The notes under the pieces: model-generated
What the model was told of the DNA's origin: nothing
The model's input: the letters and a program-made list of their open reading frames with translations, nothing else
The model's database searches: none
Shown: piece after piece, positions 54,576 through 63,808 of the stretch
How the letters are laid out: every line of letters begins with the position of its first letter
How positions within the stretch are numbered: the stretch's first letter is position 1
Program-made: the position numbers and the translations under genes
Assembly (NCBI GenBank): GCA_963740675.1
Contig: CAVUFS010000003.1
Span: 124,001 to 188,000, forward strand
From: CAIKMD01 sp963740675
GTDB taxonomy: Bacteria; Pseudomonadota; Alphaproteobacteria; ATCC43930; CGMCC-115725
Direction: 5' to 3'
DNA length: 64,000 bases

Positions 54576-56105
54576 ATGCTGCAGAGGGTTGGGGTCGTCG
54601 TCGTTCACGGTATCGGCGAACAGAAGCGCTACGAGCATCTTGACGGCCAATCGCGCGATTTCATCAACGCGATCATCGAAGCGCATGACGGCGGCCCGAA
54701 TTTCGTGACGGTCGAGTTGCGCGACGGTCTTTCGACCGCGTTTCGCGGTACCGAGAACACCTGGCTTGCCGACAACAACTGCGCTGCTGTGCGCGCGGTC
54801 ATTCGCGACGGAAACGGGCACGAGACGCAGCTCTTCATTCACGAAGTCTGGTGGGCGGACGTCAACGAGCCCTATTCGCTGATGAAGCAGTTCCGCTTCT
54901 GGGGCTGGGCGCTCGCCCTCTGGGTCGTGCGCAGCAAGAATGATTCGACGCGGCCCGGCTTCGTGCGCGAGATGCAACCACCGGCCGGGATGACAAGCGC
55001 GCAACGTATCTGGCTGCGCTTACGGCTGTTCTTCACGTCGTGGCTGTTTTCGAGCGCGGCGTTGTCGCTGGGGCTCGGCGTCGTGCTGCTGAAGCGCCTG
55101 CTCGATATCGATCCGCCCGATCTCATCCGCACCTTCGTCAATTATCTCGGCGCGGTGAAGCTCTATAGCCAGAAGCGGCGCAGCGATGGCGGCTTTCTCG
55201 ACGCGCTGAATGAGCCACCGCGCGTCTCGATACGCCGGCGCATGATCCGCACGTTGGCCGATGCCGCGCTGGCCGATTACGATCGCTGGTATCTCATCGG
55301 CCACAGCCAAGGGACGGTCGTCGCTTTCAACGGGCTTTCGGAAACCGGGCATGCCTGGCCGAATTATGTGGACCAGGAACGCTGGCGGAACCTGTTGGAT
55401 CGCGGGATGGCAGGCCCCGCCCGCGGCCCGCGCGAGATCGGCACGATCGACGATATGGAGCCGGCGCGTCCGCTCTGGCTCGATCCCGACGAGATCGTCT
55501 ATCGCGAGCGTATCTTCGAGCGCTTTGCCGGCTTCGTGACGCTCGGCAGTCCGCTCAAAAAATTCGCGGCGATCTGGCCGGGCAGGGTGCCCAACAATCT
55601 CTTTCCGGCTTTCCCGGCGAGCGCGTGGTGGCTCAACATCTTCGATCCGCTCGATCCGGTTTCGGGCGTGCTGGAAGGATTCCATCTGCGCACGCTTGCA
55701 ACGCCCGTCGATTCAACCGTGCCGCTCGACAACGCGCCGCAAGGACGAGTGATCGAGCCGCAAAATCTGGGCTGCCGTACCTCTTCGATCCTGCTCGTTG
55801 GCCATACGCTCTACCTCCAATTCCGCTCGCGCTTCACCCGGCACGGCGTCAGCGCCTGGCTTGCCGAGCAGATGGGTTTGATCACGCAGCCCGGACCGGC
55901 GGGGCCGCCGGTCGAGTTGTTCTATCGCGCGGGTAGTCCGACTTATGGCCAGCGGCGCTTGGTCAGCCATCTCGAATGGCTGGCGATCTTTGTCGGTGTG
56001 ACGCTGCTCAGCGCGTGGCTGACCTGGCTGCTCGTGCCGCCATTCTATGGTTGGCTCGCGCGCTTCGCCGGAACGGCATGGCATTTCGCGCAATCTCATT
56101 TCTAA
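54576..56105 (+). CDS. Membrane-associated lipase-like hydrolase
   Basis: The 509-residue protein starts GVVVVHGIGEQKRYEHL and has the nucleophile motif LIGHSQGTVVAF near residue 240, as in esterases. Three hydrophobic segments (about 109-119, 150-172 and a last one at 468-493, LAIFVGVTLLSAWLTWLLV) suggest membrane attachment. I do not recognise a named family. It is followed by a 45-residue membrane protein 17 bases later, and the two may be one operon. Confidence 0.6.
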   Translation: MLQRVGVVVVHGIGEQKRYEHLDGQSRDFINAIIEAHDGGPNFVTVELRDGLSTAFRGTENTWLADNNCAAVRAVIRDGNGHETQLFIHEVWWADVNEPYSLMKQFRFWGWALALWVVRSKNDSTRPGFVREMQPPAGMTSAQRIWLRLRLFFTSWLFSSAALSLGLGVVLLKRLLDIDPPDLIRTFVNYLGAVKLYSQKRRSDGGFLDALNEPPRVSIRRRMIRTLADAALADYDRWYLIGHSQGTVVAFNGLSETGHAWPNYVDQERWRNLLDRGMAGPARGPREIGTIDDMEPARPLWLDPDEIVYRERIFERFAGFVTLGSPLKKFAAIWPGRVPNNLFPAFPASAWWLNIFDPLDPVSGVLEGFHLRTLATPVDSTVPLDNAPQGRVIEPQNLGCRTSSILLVGHTLYLQFRSRFTRHGVSAWLAEQMGLITQPGPAGPPVELFYRAGSPTYGQRRLVSHLEWLAIFVGVTLLSAWLTWLLVPPFYGWLARFAGTAWHFAQSHF

Positions 56106-56121
56106 GCGGCGAGGCAGGAGA

Positions 56122-56259
56122 ATGGGTTATTGGGGATGGACGGCATGGTTCACCGCCGCGTCGCTTGCCGCGATCCTGATCGGCGGCTTGATCGCGCATT
56201 TCTTCATATTTGAAGTGGACGACGACGATAAGCGTCATCACGGCCCGAAACCCATGTAG
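56122..56259 (+). CDS. Very small single-helix membrane protein
   Basis: The 45-residue peptide has one membrane segment (WFTAASLAAILIGGLIAHFFIF) and an acidic tail with EVDDDDKRHHG. The ATG at 56122 has AGGAG upstream. It is probably co-transcribed with the lipase-like gene. No function is known to me. Confidence 0.6.
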   Translation: MGYWGWTAWFTAASLAAILIGGLIAHFFIFEVDDDDKRHHGPKPM

Positions 56260-56324
56260 CGAAAGCGGCCCGAAAGCCGGGCGCAATTCTTCGAGCGGCA
56301 GGATTCCGATCGGAGCCGGAGCGA

Positions 56325-56771
56325 CTAGTTCGGCGTCGCGCCGTTCTCTTTCAGCCAGGCAAGCAGCTTGTCCGAGATCGGCTTCGGCTTGCGCGCCGCG
56401 CGGTCCATGAAGACCAGCACGACTTCCTCGGTGCAGCAGCAGCGATCGCCCTGGAACACGGCCTGCCCGAGGCGGAACGAGGTGCGGCCGTATTTCAGGC
56501 CGCGTATGCCGATCTCGAAATCGCCAGGAAAGCGCAGCTCGGCTTTGTAATCGCACTCGACGCGGACGACGTTGAAATTCTCGTCCGGGCTGAGCATGCC
56601 GAGTTCGGGATTGCGCGTAATCGACACCCGCGCCGTCTCGAAATAATTCAAGAAGACGGCGTGGTTGACGTGGTTGTTGTGATCGACGTCGCTAAAGCGG
56701 ACATGCTCCTTGAACCAGAGCTTGTAGCCGTTGCGATCGGCAAGGTTCGCCTTCTCGGTCTCGTCCGCCAT
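56325..56771 (-). CDS. Hotdog-fold acyl-CoA thioesterase (4HBT family)
   Basis: The 148-residue protein has the YbgC/4HBT start VRFSDVDHNNHVNHAVFLNYFETARV with the catalytic-type Asp, and SFRLGQAVFQGDRC. It hydrolyses acyl-CoA. It starts 2 bases after the thiolase stop, so both form an operon with a shared acyl-CoA role. Confidence 0.87.
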   Translation of the reverse strand: MADETEKANLADRNGYKLWFKEHVRFSDVDHNNHVNHAVFLNYFETARVSITRNPELGMLSPDENFNVVRVECDYKAELRFPGDFEIGIRGLKYGRTSFRLGQAVFQGDRCCCTEEVVLVFMDRAARKPKPISDKLLAWLKENGATPN

Positions 56772-56773
56772 GA

Positions 56774-57979
56774 TCAGGGAACGCGCTCGATCACCGCGGC
56801 GATGCCCTGGCCGACGCCGATACACATGGTGACGAGTGCATAGCGGCCGCCAATGCTGTGCAATTGCCGCGTTGCGGTGAGCGCCAGCCGCGCGCCCGAC
56901 GCGCCGAGCGGATGGCCGATCGCGATCGCGCCGCCATTCGGATTGACGCGATCATCGTCGAAACCGACACCCATCATCTTGAGGCAGCCGAGCACCTGGC
57001 TCGCGAAAGCCTCATTGAGCTCGATCACGTCCATGTCTTTCAGCGTGAGCCCCGCGCGCTCCAGCGCCTTCTGCGAGGCGGGCACGGGGCCGAGGCCCAT
57101 GACGCGCGGCGCCACGCCGGCGACAGCCGCAGACACAATGCGCGCGAGGGGCTTCTTGCCGGCTTTCTCGCCGGCTTTCTTCGTGCCGATGATCAGCGCG
57201 GCGGCGCCATCATTGATGCCCGAGGCATTGCCGGCGGTGGTCACGCCGCCCTGGCTCAGCACTTTCAGCGCGGCGAGTTTCTCCAGCGTGGTATCCGGCC
57301 GCGGATGCTCGTCGGCGCCGATGATGGTCGGCTCGCCTTTTTTGCGGCTCGGCACGCTCACCGGCATGATTTCTTCGTTGTAGAAGCCGCCAGCTTTCGC
57401 CTTGGCGTATTTCTGCTGCGAGGCGAGGGCGAATTTATCGCTGTCCTCGCGCGTGATCTGATGCTCGCGCGCGACATTGTCGGCGGTCTCCGCCATCGTG
57501 TCGGCGCCGTAAGCCTTCTCGACCTTCGGATTGGGGAAACGTGCGCCGATCGTCGAATCGAACATCCGGAATTCGCGCTGATAGGGCGCCTCGGATTTCG
57601 CCATCACGAAAGGCGCGCGGCTCATGCTCTCGACACCGCCGGCGAGGAAAAGCTCACCCTGGCCGCTCGACGCAGCGCGTGCCGTATCGAGCACGGCGGC
57701 AAGGCCGCTACCGCAGAGGCGATTGACGGTAAGCGCCGCGGTTTCGATCGGCAGGCCCGCGACCAGGATCGCGTGACGCGCGACGTTGCGCGCGTCTTCG
57801 CCGGCCTGGTTGGTGTTGCCCATCACCGCATCTTCGTAATCCGCAGGCTTGAAGGGATTGCGGCCCACAACCTCTTTGACGACGCTGGCCAGAAGATCGT
57901 CCGGCCGCACCGACGCCAGGCCGCCCGCGTGGCGACCGATCGGCGTGCGCAAACCGTCATAGATATAGGCGTCGAGCAT
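56774..57979 (-). CDS. Thiolase, 3-oxoadipyl-CoA type (PcaF-like)
   Basis: The 401-residue protein has the nucleophile Cys in TVNRLCGSGLAAVLD, ELNEAFASQVLG, the catalytic His in NPNGGAIAIGHPLGASGARL, and CIGVGQGIAAV. Its start and its GNTNQAGEDARNVARHAIL segment match PcaF/PaaJ, which split 3-oxoadipyl-CoA into succinyl-CoA and acetyl-CoA. Closely related acetyl-CoA acetyltransferases cannot be ruled out. The 3-oxoacid CoA-transferase about 3 kb upstream would supply its substrate. Confidence 0.87.
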   Translation of the reverse strand: MLDAYIYDGLRTPIGRHAGGLASVRPDDLLASVVKEVVGRNPFKPADYEDAVMGNTNQAGEDARNVARHAILVAGLPIETAALTVNRLCGSGLAAVLDTARAASSGQGELFLAGGVESMSRAPFVMAKSEAPYQREFRMFDSTIGARFPNPKVEKAYGADTMAETADNVAREHQITREDSDKFALASQQKYAKAKAGGFYNEEIMPVSVPSRKKGEPTIIGADEHPRPDTTLEKLAALKVLSQGGVTTAGNASGINDGAAALIIGTKKAGEKAGKKPLARIVSAAVAGVAPRVMGLGPVPASQKALERAGLTLKDMDVIELNEAFASQVLGCLKMMGVGFDDDRVNPNGGAIAIGHPLGASGARLALTATRQLHSIGGRYALVTMCIGVGQGIAAVIERVP

Positions 57980-58030
57980 GCGGGGAGTCCTTTCTGGCGA
58001 CCGTGTTCGGTGGCACCGAACCTCTATTCA

Positions 58031-58105
58031 CGTCATTCCCGCGCAAGCGGGAATCCAGGGCAACTTCGTGCTGCTTCCTGGACCCCCGCTTTCGCGGGGG
58101 TGACG
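58031..58105. repeat. REP-like inverted repeat, CGTCATTCCCGCG class
   Basis: CGTCATTCCCGCGCAAGCGG and CCGCTTTCGCGGGGGTGACG-type arms flank inner CCAGG arms. It lies between divergent thiolase and gamma-glutamyltransferase genes. Confidence 0.8.
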
Positions 58106-58197
58106 GTGATAGGGATCGAATCCCACCGTGAAAACCTAGTCTGAAATTAGGGAATGGGCGGTGGCGCGACAAGCGATATGGCGGTATGCCTGCACCT

Positions 58198-59785
58198 ATG
58201 CGCGACTTTGCCCAGCCCCGCCGTTCCGCCGCTGATTGCCGCCAATGCCATGGCGGCAACCTCGCATCCGCTCGCGACCCTGACGGCACTGGAAGTGCTG
58301 CGCGCCGGCGGCAACGCCGTCGATGCGGCGCTTGCGACCGTGGCGGTGCTCGGCGTGGTCGAGCCGCAGATGACCGGCATCGGCGGCGATTGCTTCGTGC
58401 TCTATTCGAAAGCCGGCGGGTTGCCGATTGCGCTTAACGGCTCGGGCCGCGCGCCGATGAAGGCGACGGTCGATTGGTATCGCGCCAATGGCATTCGCAG
58501 CATCGAAATCCAGACGCCGCATGCGGTAAGCGTGCCGGGCGCGGTCGATGCCTGGTGCAGGCTGCATGCCGATCATGCGACCAAGGATCTCGCCGAATTG
58601 ATGGAGCCGGCGGCGAAGTTCGCCGAAGAAGGCCATGCGGTGACGCCGCGCGTGGCCGCCGATTTCGCTGCGAGCTTCCCGAAGGTGATGGCCGATCCCG
58701 ATTGCGGCCGCGTCTTCGCGCCGGCGGGCCGGGCAATCGGTCTCGGCGAGACGATGAAACAGCCAGCGCTCGCGAAAACGCTACGCCAGATCGGCAAGCA
58801 AGGCCGCGCCGGCTTTTACGAGGGCGAGGTCGCGGAAGAGATCGTCGCCAAGCTGCAGCGTCTGGGCGGTCTCCATACGATGGAAGATTTCGCTTTGCAG
58901 CGCTGCGACTATGTCACGCCGATCTCGACGAAGTATCGCGGCTACGACGTGTTCGAATGTCCGCCGAACGGGCAGGGGCTCGCGGCGCTGATGATCCTCT
59001 CGACGCTCGCCGGCTACGACATCGGCGGCAAAGGCACCAGCGATGCCGATCGCATCCATCTGCTCGCCGAGGCGGCGAAAGCGGCTTATGCAGTGCGCGA
59101 TGCCTATTTCGGCGATCCGAAGCAGGTCGATGTCGCGGTCGATCGCTATCTCTCGGCCGATTACGCCAACGCGACGCGCGCCAATATCCGTCTCGATCGC
59201 GCCGGCGATCCGGTGCCGTGGGATGCACGCGACGCCATTCACAAGGATACGGTCTATTTCTGCATCGTCGATCGCGATGGCAACGCGATCTCGTTCATCA
59301 ATTCGTTGTTCCACGATTTCGGTAGCGGCATTCTCGCGCCGAAGAGCGGCGTGCTGCTGCATAACCGCGCGATCAGCTTCCGCATCGATCCGGAGCACCC
59401 GAACGCGATCGCGCCCGGCAAACGACCGATGCATACGATCATACCTGGCATGCTGGCGAAGGATGGCAAGGCGGTGATGCCGTTCGGCGTTATGGGCGGA
59501 CATTTCCAATCGATCGGTCATGCCAATCTGCTGATGCAGATGCTCGATCTCGGACTCGACCCGCAAGAAGCGGCCGAGGCGCCGCGCAGCTTCGCCTTCG
59601 ATGGGATTCTTGCCCTGGAAACCACTGTTCCAGAAACAATCGCCCGCGATCTCGCCGCGCGCGGACATCGTGTTGCGCGGGCCGGCGCCTTGGGCGGCTG
59701 CCAGGCGATCTGGATCGACCGCCAGCGCGGCTGTCTCATCGGTGGCTCCGAGCCGCGCAAGGACGGCTGCGCGCTCGGCTATTAA
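58198..59785 (+). CDS. Gamma-glutamyltransferase (5' end probably frameshifted)
   Basis: The enzyme core runs from AANAMAATSHPLATLTALE through GGNAVDAALA, MTGIGGDCF and the catalytic Thr region HKDTVYFCIVDRDGNAIS to the C-terminal GGCQAIWIDR. Family proteins begin like MRDFxxPGRS before AANAMAATSHP. The bases at 58198 encode MRDFAQPRRSA in another frame, and removing one base near 58230-58236 joins them. Without it the frame must start upstream at 58154 or 58178 with an unlikely sequence. No clear signal peptide is seen. Such enzymes cleave gamma-glutamyl bonds; cytosolic or periplasmic place is unclear. Confidence 0.82.
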
Positions 59786-59976
59786 TCTGGTTTGCCCGCC
59801 AAAAATTGCCATTTAAAGCGGCGATAGGGCGCGGCTCCTGAGACGCTTCGCCTATTGAAACACAGCCTCGGCTCCGGTACGAAAAACCGGCCGGGGGGCG
59901 GGGTTCCACCGAGAAATTCCCCAAGAATATTAAGGAAATAGGCGCGTTCCTTGTGACGCGCCATGACTGAGGTCGA

Positions 59977-62900
59977 ATGACGGATTTGGTATTGCAGCAT
60001 GGTCTGAGCTTCGCGGATCTTTATCACCGCGACGGGCTCGCGCGTCTCGACGCCGCGTTCATGGCGCACCTCCAGGGTGCAGATGCCAGCCTCTTCGCGC
60101 TGCTTGCCGCCGGCCGCGCTGCGCCCGAGAAGCTGGCCGCGAAAGATGAGTCCGATCTCATCGTCGACATCGCGCCGCATCTCGAGGATTTCATCGCCGC
60201 GCTGTTCGGCATTCAGGCCGAGGTGCTGGCGCATCAATCGCAGCATGACGAGCTGTCGCCGCTCTACACGGTGAAGCGGCTGTTTGTGCAGCGCCGCGCG
60301 GCCAAGGGCGCGACGCCCGATGCCATCGCCAAGCTCGACGGGGCGGCGCTCGCCGCGAAGCTCGAAGGGCTGATGGGTGAGAAGCTGACCGATCGCAGCT
60401 TCGCGACGCATGTCGCGCATTGGCTCAACAACGAAGCGCAATATGCCGGCCAGCTCGATACGGCCGCGCAATATGCCGCTTGGGCGACGCATTCGGCCGA
60501 GGGCAAGAAACTCTGGCACGACAGCATCCTCTTCAAGATCCCGCATCGCCTCGATATGCATCGCCTCGTGCCGGTCAAGACGATCGTGCATGAAGGCGTG
60601 ACGATGCTGCATCTGCCGGAAGAGCATCACCGTCATCGTGAGGGTTTCGCGCTGACCGATCAGGGCATGGATCTGATCCATGCGCTCGACCACGCGAATT
60701 ACTGCATCTGGTGTCACAACCAGGGCAAGGATAGCTGCTCGCACGGCATCAAGGACAAGAAGGCCGGCGGATTCGCCAGCACGGTCTTCGGCGTCACGCT
60801 GAACGGTTGCCCGCTCGAAGAGAAAATCTCCGAGATGAACCTGGTGAAGGCGCGCGGCAACAGCATCGGCGCGATGGCGATCGCGGCGATCGACAATCCG
60901 ATGATGGCCGGCACCGGGCACCGCATCTGCAACGATTGCATGAAGGCCTGCATCTATCAGAAGCAGGACCCGGTCGATATCCCGCAGGTCGAGACGCGCA
61001 CGCTGAAAGACGTGCTGGCGCTGCCCTGGGGCTTCGAGATTTATTCGCTGCTGACGCGCTGGAACCCGCTCGACCTGCGCCGCCCGATCCCGAAGGTCGA
61101 GAGCGGCTACAAGGTGCTGGTCGTCGGCCTCGGCCCGGCAGGCTTTACCCTCGCGCATCATCTGATGAATGACGGCCATTATGTCGTCGGCATCGACGGG
61201 CTGAAGATCGAACCGCTGCCGCAAGGCCTCGCCGGCAAGGATTTCCGTCCGATCCGCGACGTGAAAGAGCTTTGGGAGAATCTCGACGATCGTGCGATGG
61301 CGGGCTTCGGCGGCGTTGCCGAGTACGGCATCACCGTCCGCTGGGATAAGAACTTCCTCAAGGTCATCCGCCTGCTGATCGAGCGGCGCGCGCAATTCGC
61401 GATGTATGGCGGCGTGCGTTTTGGCGGCACGATCACCATCGACGACGCTTTCGCGATGGGCTTCGACCATATCGCGCTTTGCGCCGGCGCCGGCCGGCCA
61501 ACGGTCGTCCCGATGAAGAACGGCTTGGCGCGCGGCGTGCGCCAGGCGTCGGACTTCCTGATGGCGCTGCAGCTCACCGGCGCGGCCAAGACATCGAGCC
61601 TCGCCAATCTCACCGTGCGGCTGCCGATCGTCGTCATCGGCGGCGGTCTCACCGCGATCGATACGGCGACGGAATCGCTCGCTTACTATCCGGTGCAGGT
61701 CGAGAAGTTCCTGTCGCGCTATGAGACGCTGGTCGCCGAGCGCGGCGAAGCCACTGTGCGCGCGAGCTGGAGCGAGGAAGACAAAGAAATCGCCGCCGAT
61801 TTCATCGCTCATGCCAAGGCTATCCGGCAAGAGCGCGAGGCGGCAAAGCGCGAAGGCCGTACGCCGAATGTCAGCAAGCTGCTCGATCAATGGGGCGGCG
61901 TCACCATGGCGTATCGCCGCCGGCTGATCGACGCGCCGAGCTACACGCTGAACCACGAGGAAGTGGCGAAGGCGATGGAAGAAGGCATTCGCTTCGCCGA
62001 ATGCCTGGCGCCGGAAGAGGTGAAGATCGATCGCTTCGGCCATGCGGAGGCGCTGGTCCTCTTGAGCCACAAGGTCGAGGAGGGTACCGGCAAGATCATC
62101 CCGACCGGCGAGCGCGTGACTCTGAAGGCGCGCACTATCCTGGTCGCCGCGGGCACCACGCCGAACACGGTGCTGGCGCGCGAGGATAAACAGGTTGAGA
62201 TCGATGGCCGCTTCTTCCAGGCCTATGACGAGGCCGGCAATAAGGTGAAGCCGGAACGCGTCGCGAAGCCCGACAAAGTCGAAGTGCTGATGAATCTGCG
62301 CGACGACGGCCGCGCGATCAGCTTCTTCGGCGATCTGCATCCGTCTTTCGCCGGCAATGTCGTGAAAGCCATGGGTGGCGCCAAGCAAGGCTATCCCGTG
62401 GTGAGCCGCACGCTGGCGAAGCGCAAGCCGGAAGCGCCGGCGCCGCAGCAATTGCTCGCGACGCTCGATGACGAACTGCGGCCGCGCGTCCATGCTGTGG
62501 TCGAGCTTGCGCCGAAGATCGTCGAGGTCATCATAAAGGCGCCACGCGCTGCGCGCGCTTTCCATCCCGGCCAGTTCTATCGCCTGCAGAATTATGAGAG
62601 CTACGCGCCGAAGACCGGCGACACCCTGCTGACGATGGAGGGCCTCGCACTCACCGGCGCGACCGTCGATCGTGAAAAGGGGCTGCTCTCGACCATCGTG
62701 CTCGAGATGGGCGGGTCTTCCGATCTCTGCTCGATCCTCGAACCAGGCGAGCCTGTCGTGCTCATGGGGCCGACCGGCACGCCGACCGAAACCCCAGGCG
62801 GCGAGAATGTTGTGCTCGTCGGCGGCGGTCTCGGCAATGCGGTGTTGCTGTCGATCGGCACGACCCTGCGCGAGCGCGGTTCCAAGGTCCTCTATTTCGC

Positions 62901-63456
62901 CGGCTACAAGAAGCCGGAGGATCGCTACAAGGTGCGCGAGATCGAGGCGGGCGCCGATTGCGTCGTCTGGTGCTGCGACACGGCGCCGGGTTTCACGCCG
63001 TCACGGCCGCAGGACAAGGCCTTCGTCGGCAATATCGTCGAGGCGATGCTCGCCTATACCGCCGGCAAGGTCGGCGATCAGCCGATCGCGCTGAATTCGG
63101 CCGACCGTCTTATCGTCATCGGCTCAGACGGCATGATGAATGCCGTGGCGCGCGCCCGCGAAACCTCGCTCAAGCCGCATCTTAAGCCTGGCCATCATGC
63201 GATCGCGTCGATCAACTCGCCGATGCAATGCATGATGAAAGAAATCTGCGCTCAATGCCTGCAGGTGCAGAAGGATCCCACGACCGGCGAAGAGGTCGTG
63301 GTGTTCTCCTGCTTCAACCAGGATCAGGGCCTCGATCGCGTCGATTTCGGCAGCCTGCGCGAGCGGTTGACCCAGAACAGCCTCGAAGAGAAGCTGACCG
63401 CACAATGGATCGATCGTTGCCTCAAGCAACTCGGCATGCGCCAAGCTGCGGAATAA
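59977..63456 (+). CDS. Fused multidomain oxidoreductase, GltD-like plus PyrK/NfnA-like (NfnAB-type fusion)
   Basis: The 1159-residue protein has an unassigned N-terminal part of about 240 residues. Next is a cysteine-rich Fe-S section (NYCIWCHNQGKDSCSH, NGCPLEEK, RICNDCMKACIYQKQDP) and a GltD-like FAD/NAD(P)H domain (KVLVVGLGPAGFTLAHHL, and IVVIGGGLTAIDTATE). The C-terminal part is a ferredoxin-NADP reductase or PyrK-like domain (FHPGQFYRLQNYE, LVGGGLGNAVLLSIG) ending in cysteines CMMKEICAQC and a later VFSCFNQ for a [2Fe-2S] site. The order resembles the two subunits of electron-bifurcating NfnAB joined in one chain. Partners and substrates are not shown. Confidence 0.78.
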   Translation: MTDLVLQHGLSFADLYHRDGLARLDAAFMAHLQGADASLFALLAAGRAAPEKLAAKDESDLIVDIAPHLEDFIAALFGIQAEVLAHQSQHDELSPLYTVKRLFVQRRAAKGATPDAIAKLDGAALAAKLEGLMGEKLTDRSFATHVAHWLNNEAQYAGQLDTAAQYAAWATHSAEGKKLWHDSILFKIPHRLDMHRLVPVKTIVHEGVTMLHLPEEHHRHREGFALTDQGMDLIHALDHANYCIWCHNQGKDSCSHGIKDKKAGGFASTVFGVTLNGCPLEEKISEMNLVKARGNSIGAMAIAAIDNPMMAGTGHRICNDCMKACIYQKQDPVDIPQVETRTLKDVLALPWGFEIYSLLTRWNPLDLRRPIPKVESGYKVLVVGLGPAGFTLAHHLMNDGHYVVGIDGLKIEPLPQGLAGKDFRPIRDVKELWENLDDRAMAGFGGVAEYGITVRWDKNFLKVIRLLIERRAQFAMYGGVRFGGTITIDDAFAMGFDHIALCAGAGRPTVVPMKNGLARGVRQASDFLMALQLTGAAKTSSLANLTVRLPIVVIGGGLTAIDTATESLAYYPVQVEKFLSRYETLVAERGEATVRASWSEEDKEIAADFIAHAKAIRQEREAAKREGRTPNVSKLLDQWGGVTMAYRRRLIDAPSYTLNHEEVAKAMEEGIRFAECLAPEEVKIDRFGHAEALVLLSHKVEEGTGKIIPTGERVTLKARTILVAAGTTPNTVLAREDKQVEIDGRFFQAYDEAGNKVKPERVAKPDKVEVLMNLRDDGRAISFFGDLHPSFAGNVVKAMGGAKQGYPVVSRTLAKRKPEAPAPQQLLATLDDELRPRVHAVVELAPKIVEVIIKAPRAARAFHPGQFYRLQNYESYAPKTGDTLLTMEGLALTGATVDREKGLLSTIVLEMGGSSDLCSILEPGEPVVLMGPTGTPTETPGGENVVLVGGGLGNAVLLSIGTTLRERGSKVLYFAGYKKPEDRYKVREIEAGADCVVWCCDTAPGFTPSRPQDKAFVGNIVEAMLAYTAGKVGDQPIALNSADRLIVIGSDGMMNAVARARETSLKPHLKPGHHAIASINSPMQCMMKEICAQCLQVQKDPTTGEEVVVFSCFNQDQGLDRVDFGSLRERLTQNSLEEKLTAQWIDRCLKQLGMRQAAE

Positions 63457-63495
63457 CAACCAGCGGAATAACGCTAAGCTTTGGTTAAGAATTGC

Positions 63496-63518
63496 GGGCG
63501 CGCTCTTGTGGCGCGCCC
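63496..63518 (+). terminator. Terminator after the fused oxidoreductase
   Basis: GGGCGCGC and GCGCGCCC form a perfect 8-base stem around TCTTGTG, followed by TTCTTC. It lies 40 bases past the stop. Confidence 0.65.
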
Positions 63519-63616
63519 TTCTTCATCTGCCGGTAAACGAAATTTAACGTGAAAGCATCATAACTTGGCCCCATTCGATCGCCATATAGACCGAATAGCC
63601 AAGGACGGTTTGGATC

Positions 63617-63781
63617 ATGGCCAATCAGACACCGGAAGAGTTGGTGAAAGAATTTTCGCGCCGCTGGTTCGCGCATGAATCACAAGCGGTGCGCGAAATC
63701 GGCGAGCGCGAACTGCTGAAGATGATTCGTCAGGCGACCGGCCAGCCCGAGCCCTCGAACGATCAGAGCCGAGCGGCCTGA
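63617..63781 (+). CDS. Small soluble protein of unknown function
   Basis: The 54-residue product is helical (TPEELVKEFSRRWFAHES, then REIGERELLKMIRQAT). I recognise no family. It converges on the tRNA-protein transferase gene with a 27-base gap. The ATG has only a weak upstream GGA. Confidence 0.45.
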   Translation: MANQTPEELVKEFSRRWFAHESQAVREIGERELLKMIRQATGQPEPSNDQSRAA

Positions 63782-63808
63782 CCCGGTCGCACCTTTCGCG
63801 TTACGCGT

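Noticed and set aside
59782..62565. A 927-codon open frame on the minus strand
   Set aside because: It is the complement of the fused oxidoreductase gene, has no recognisable motif, and the plus-strand frame has cofactor motifs throughout.
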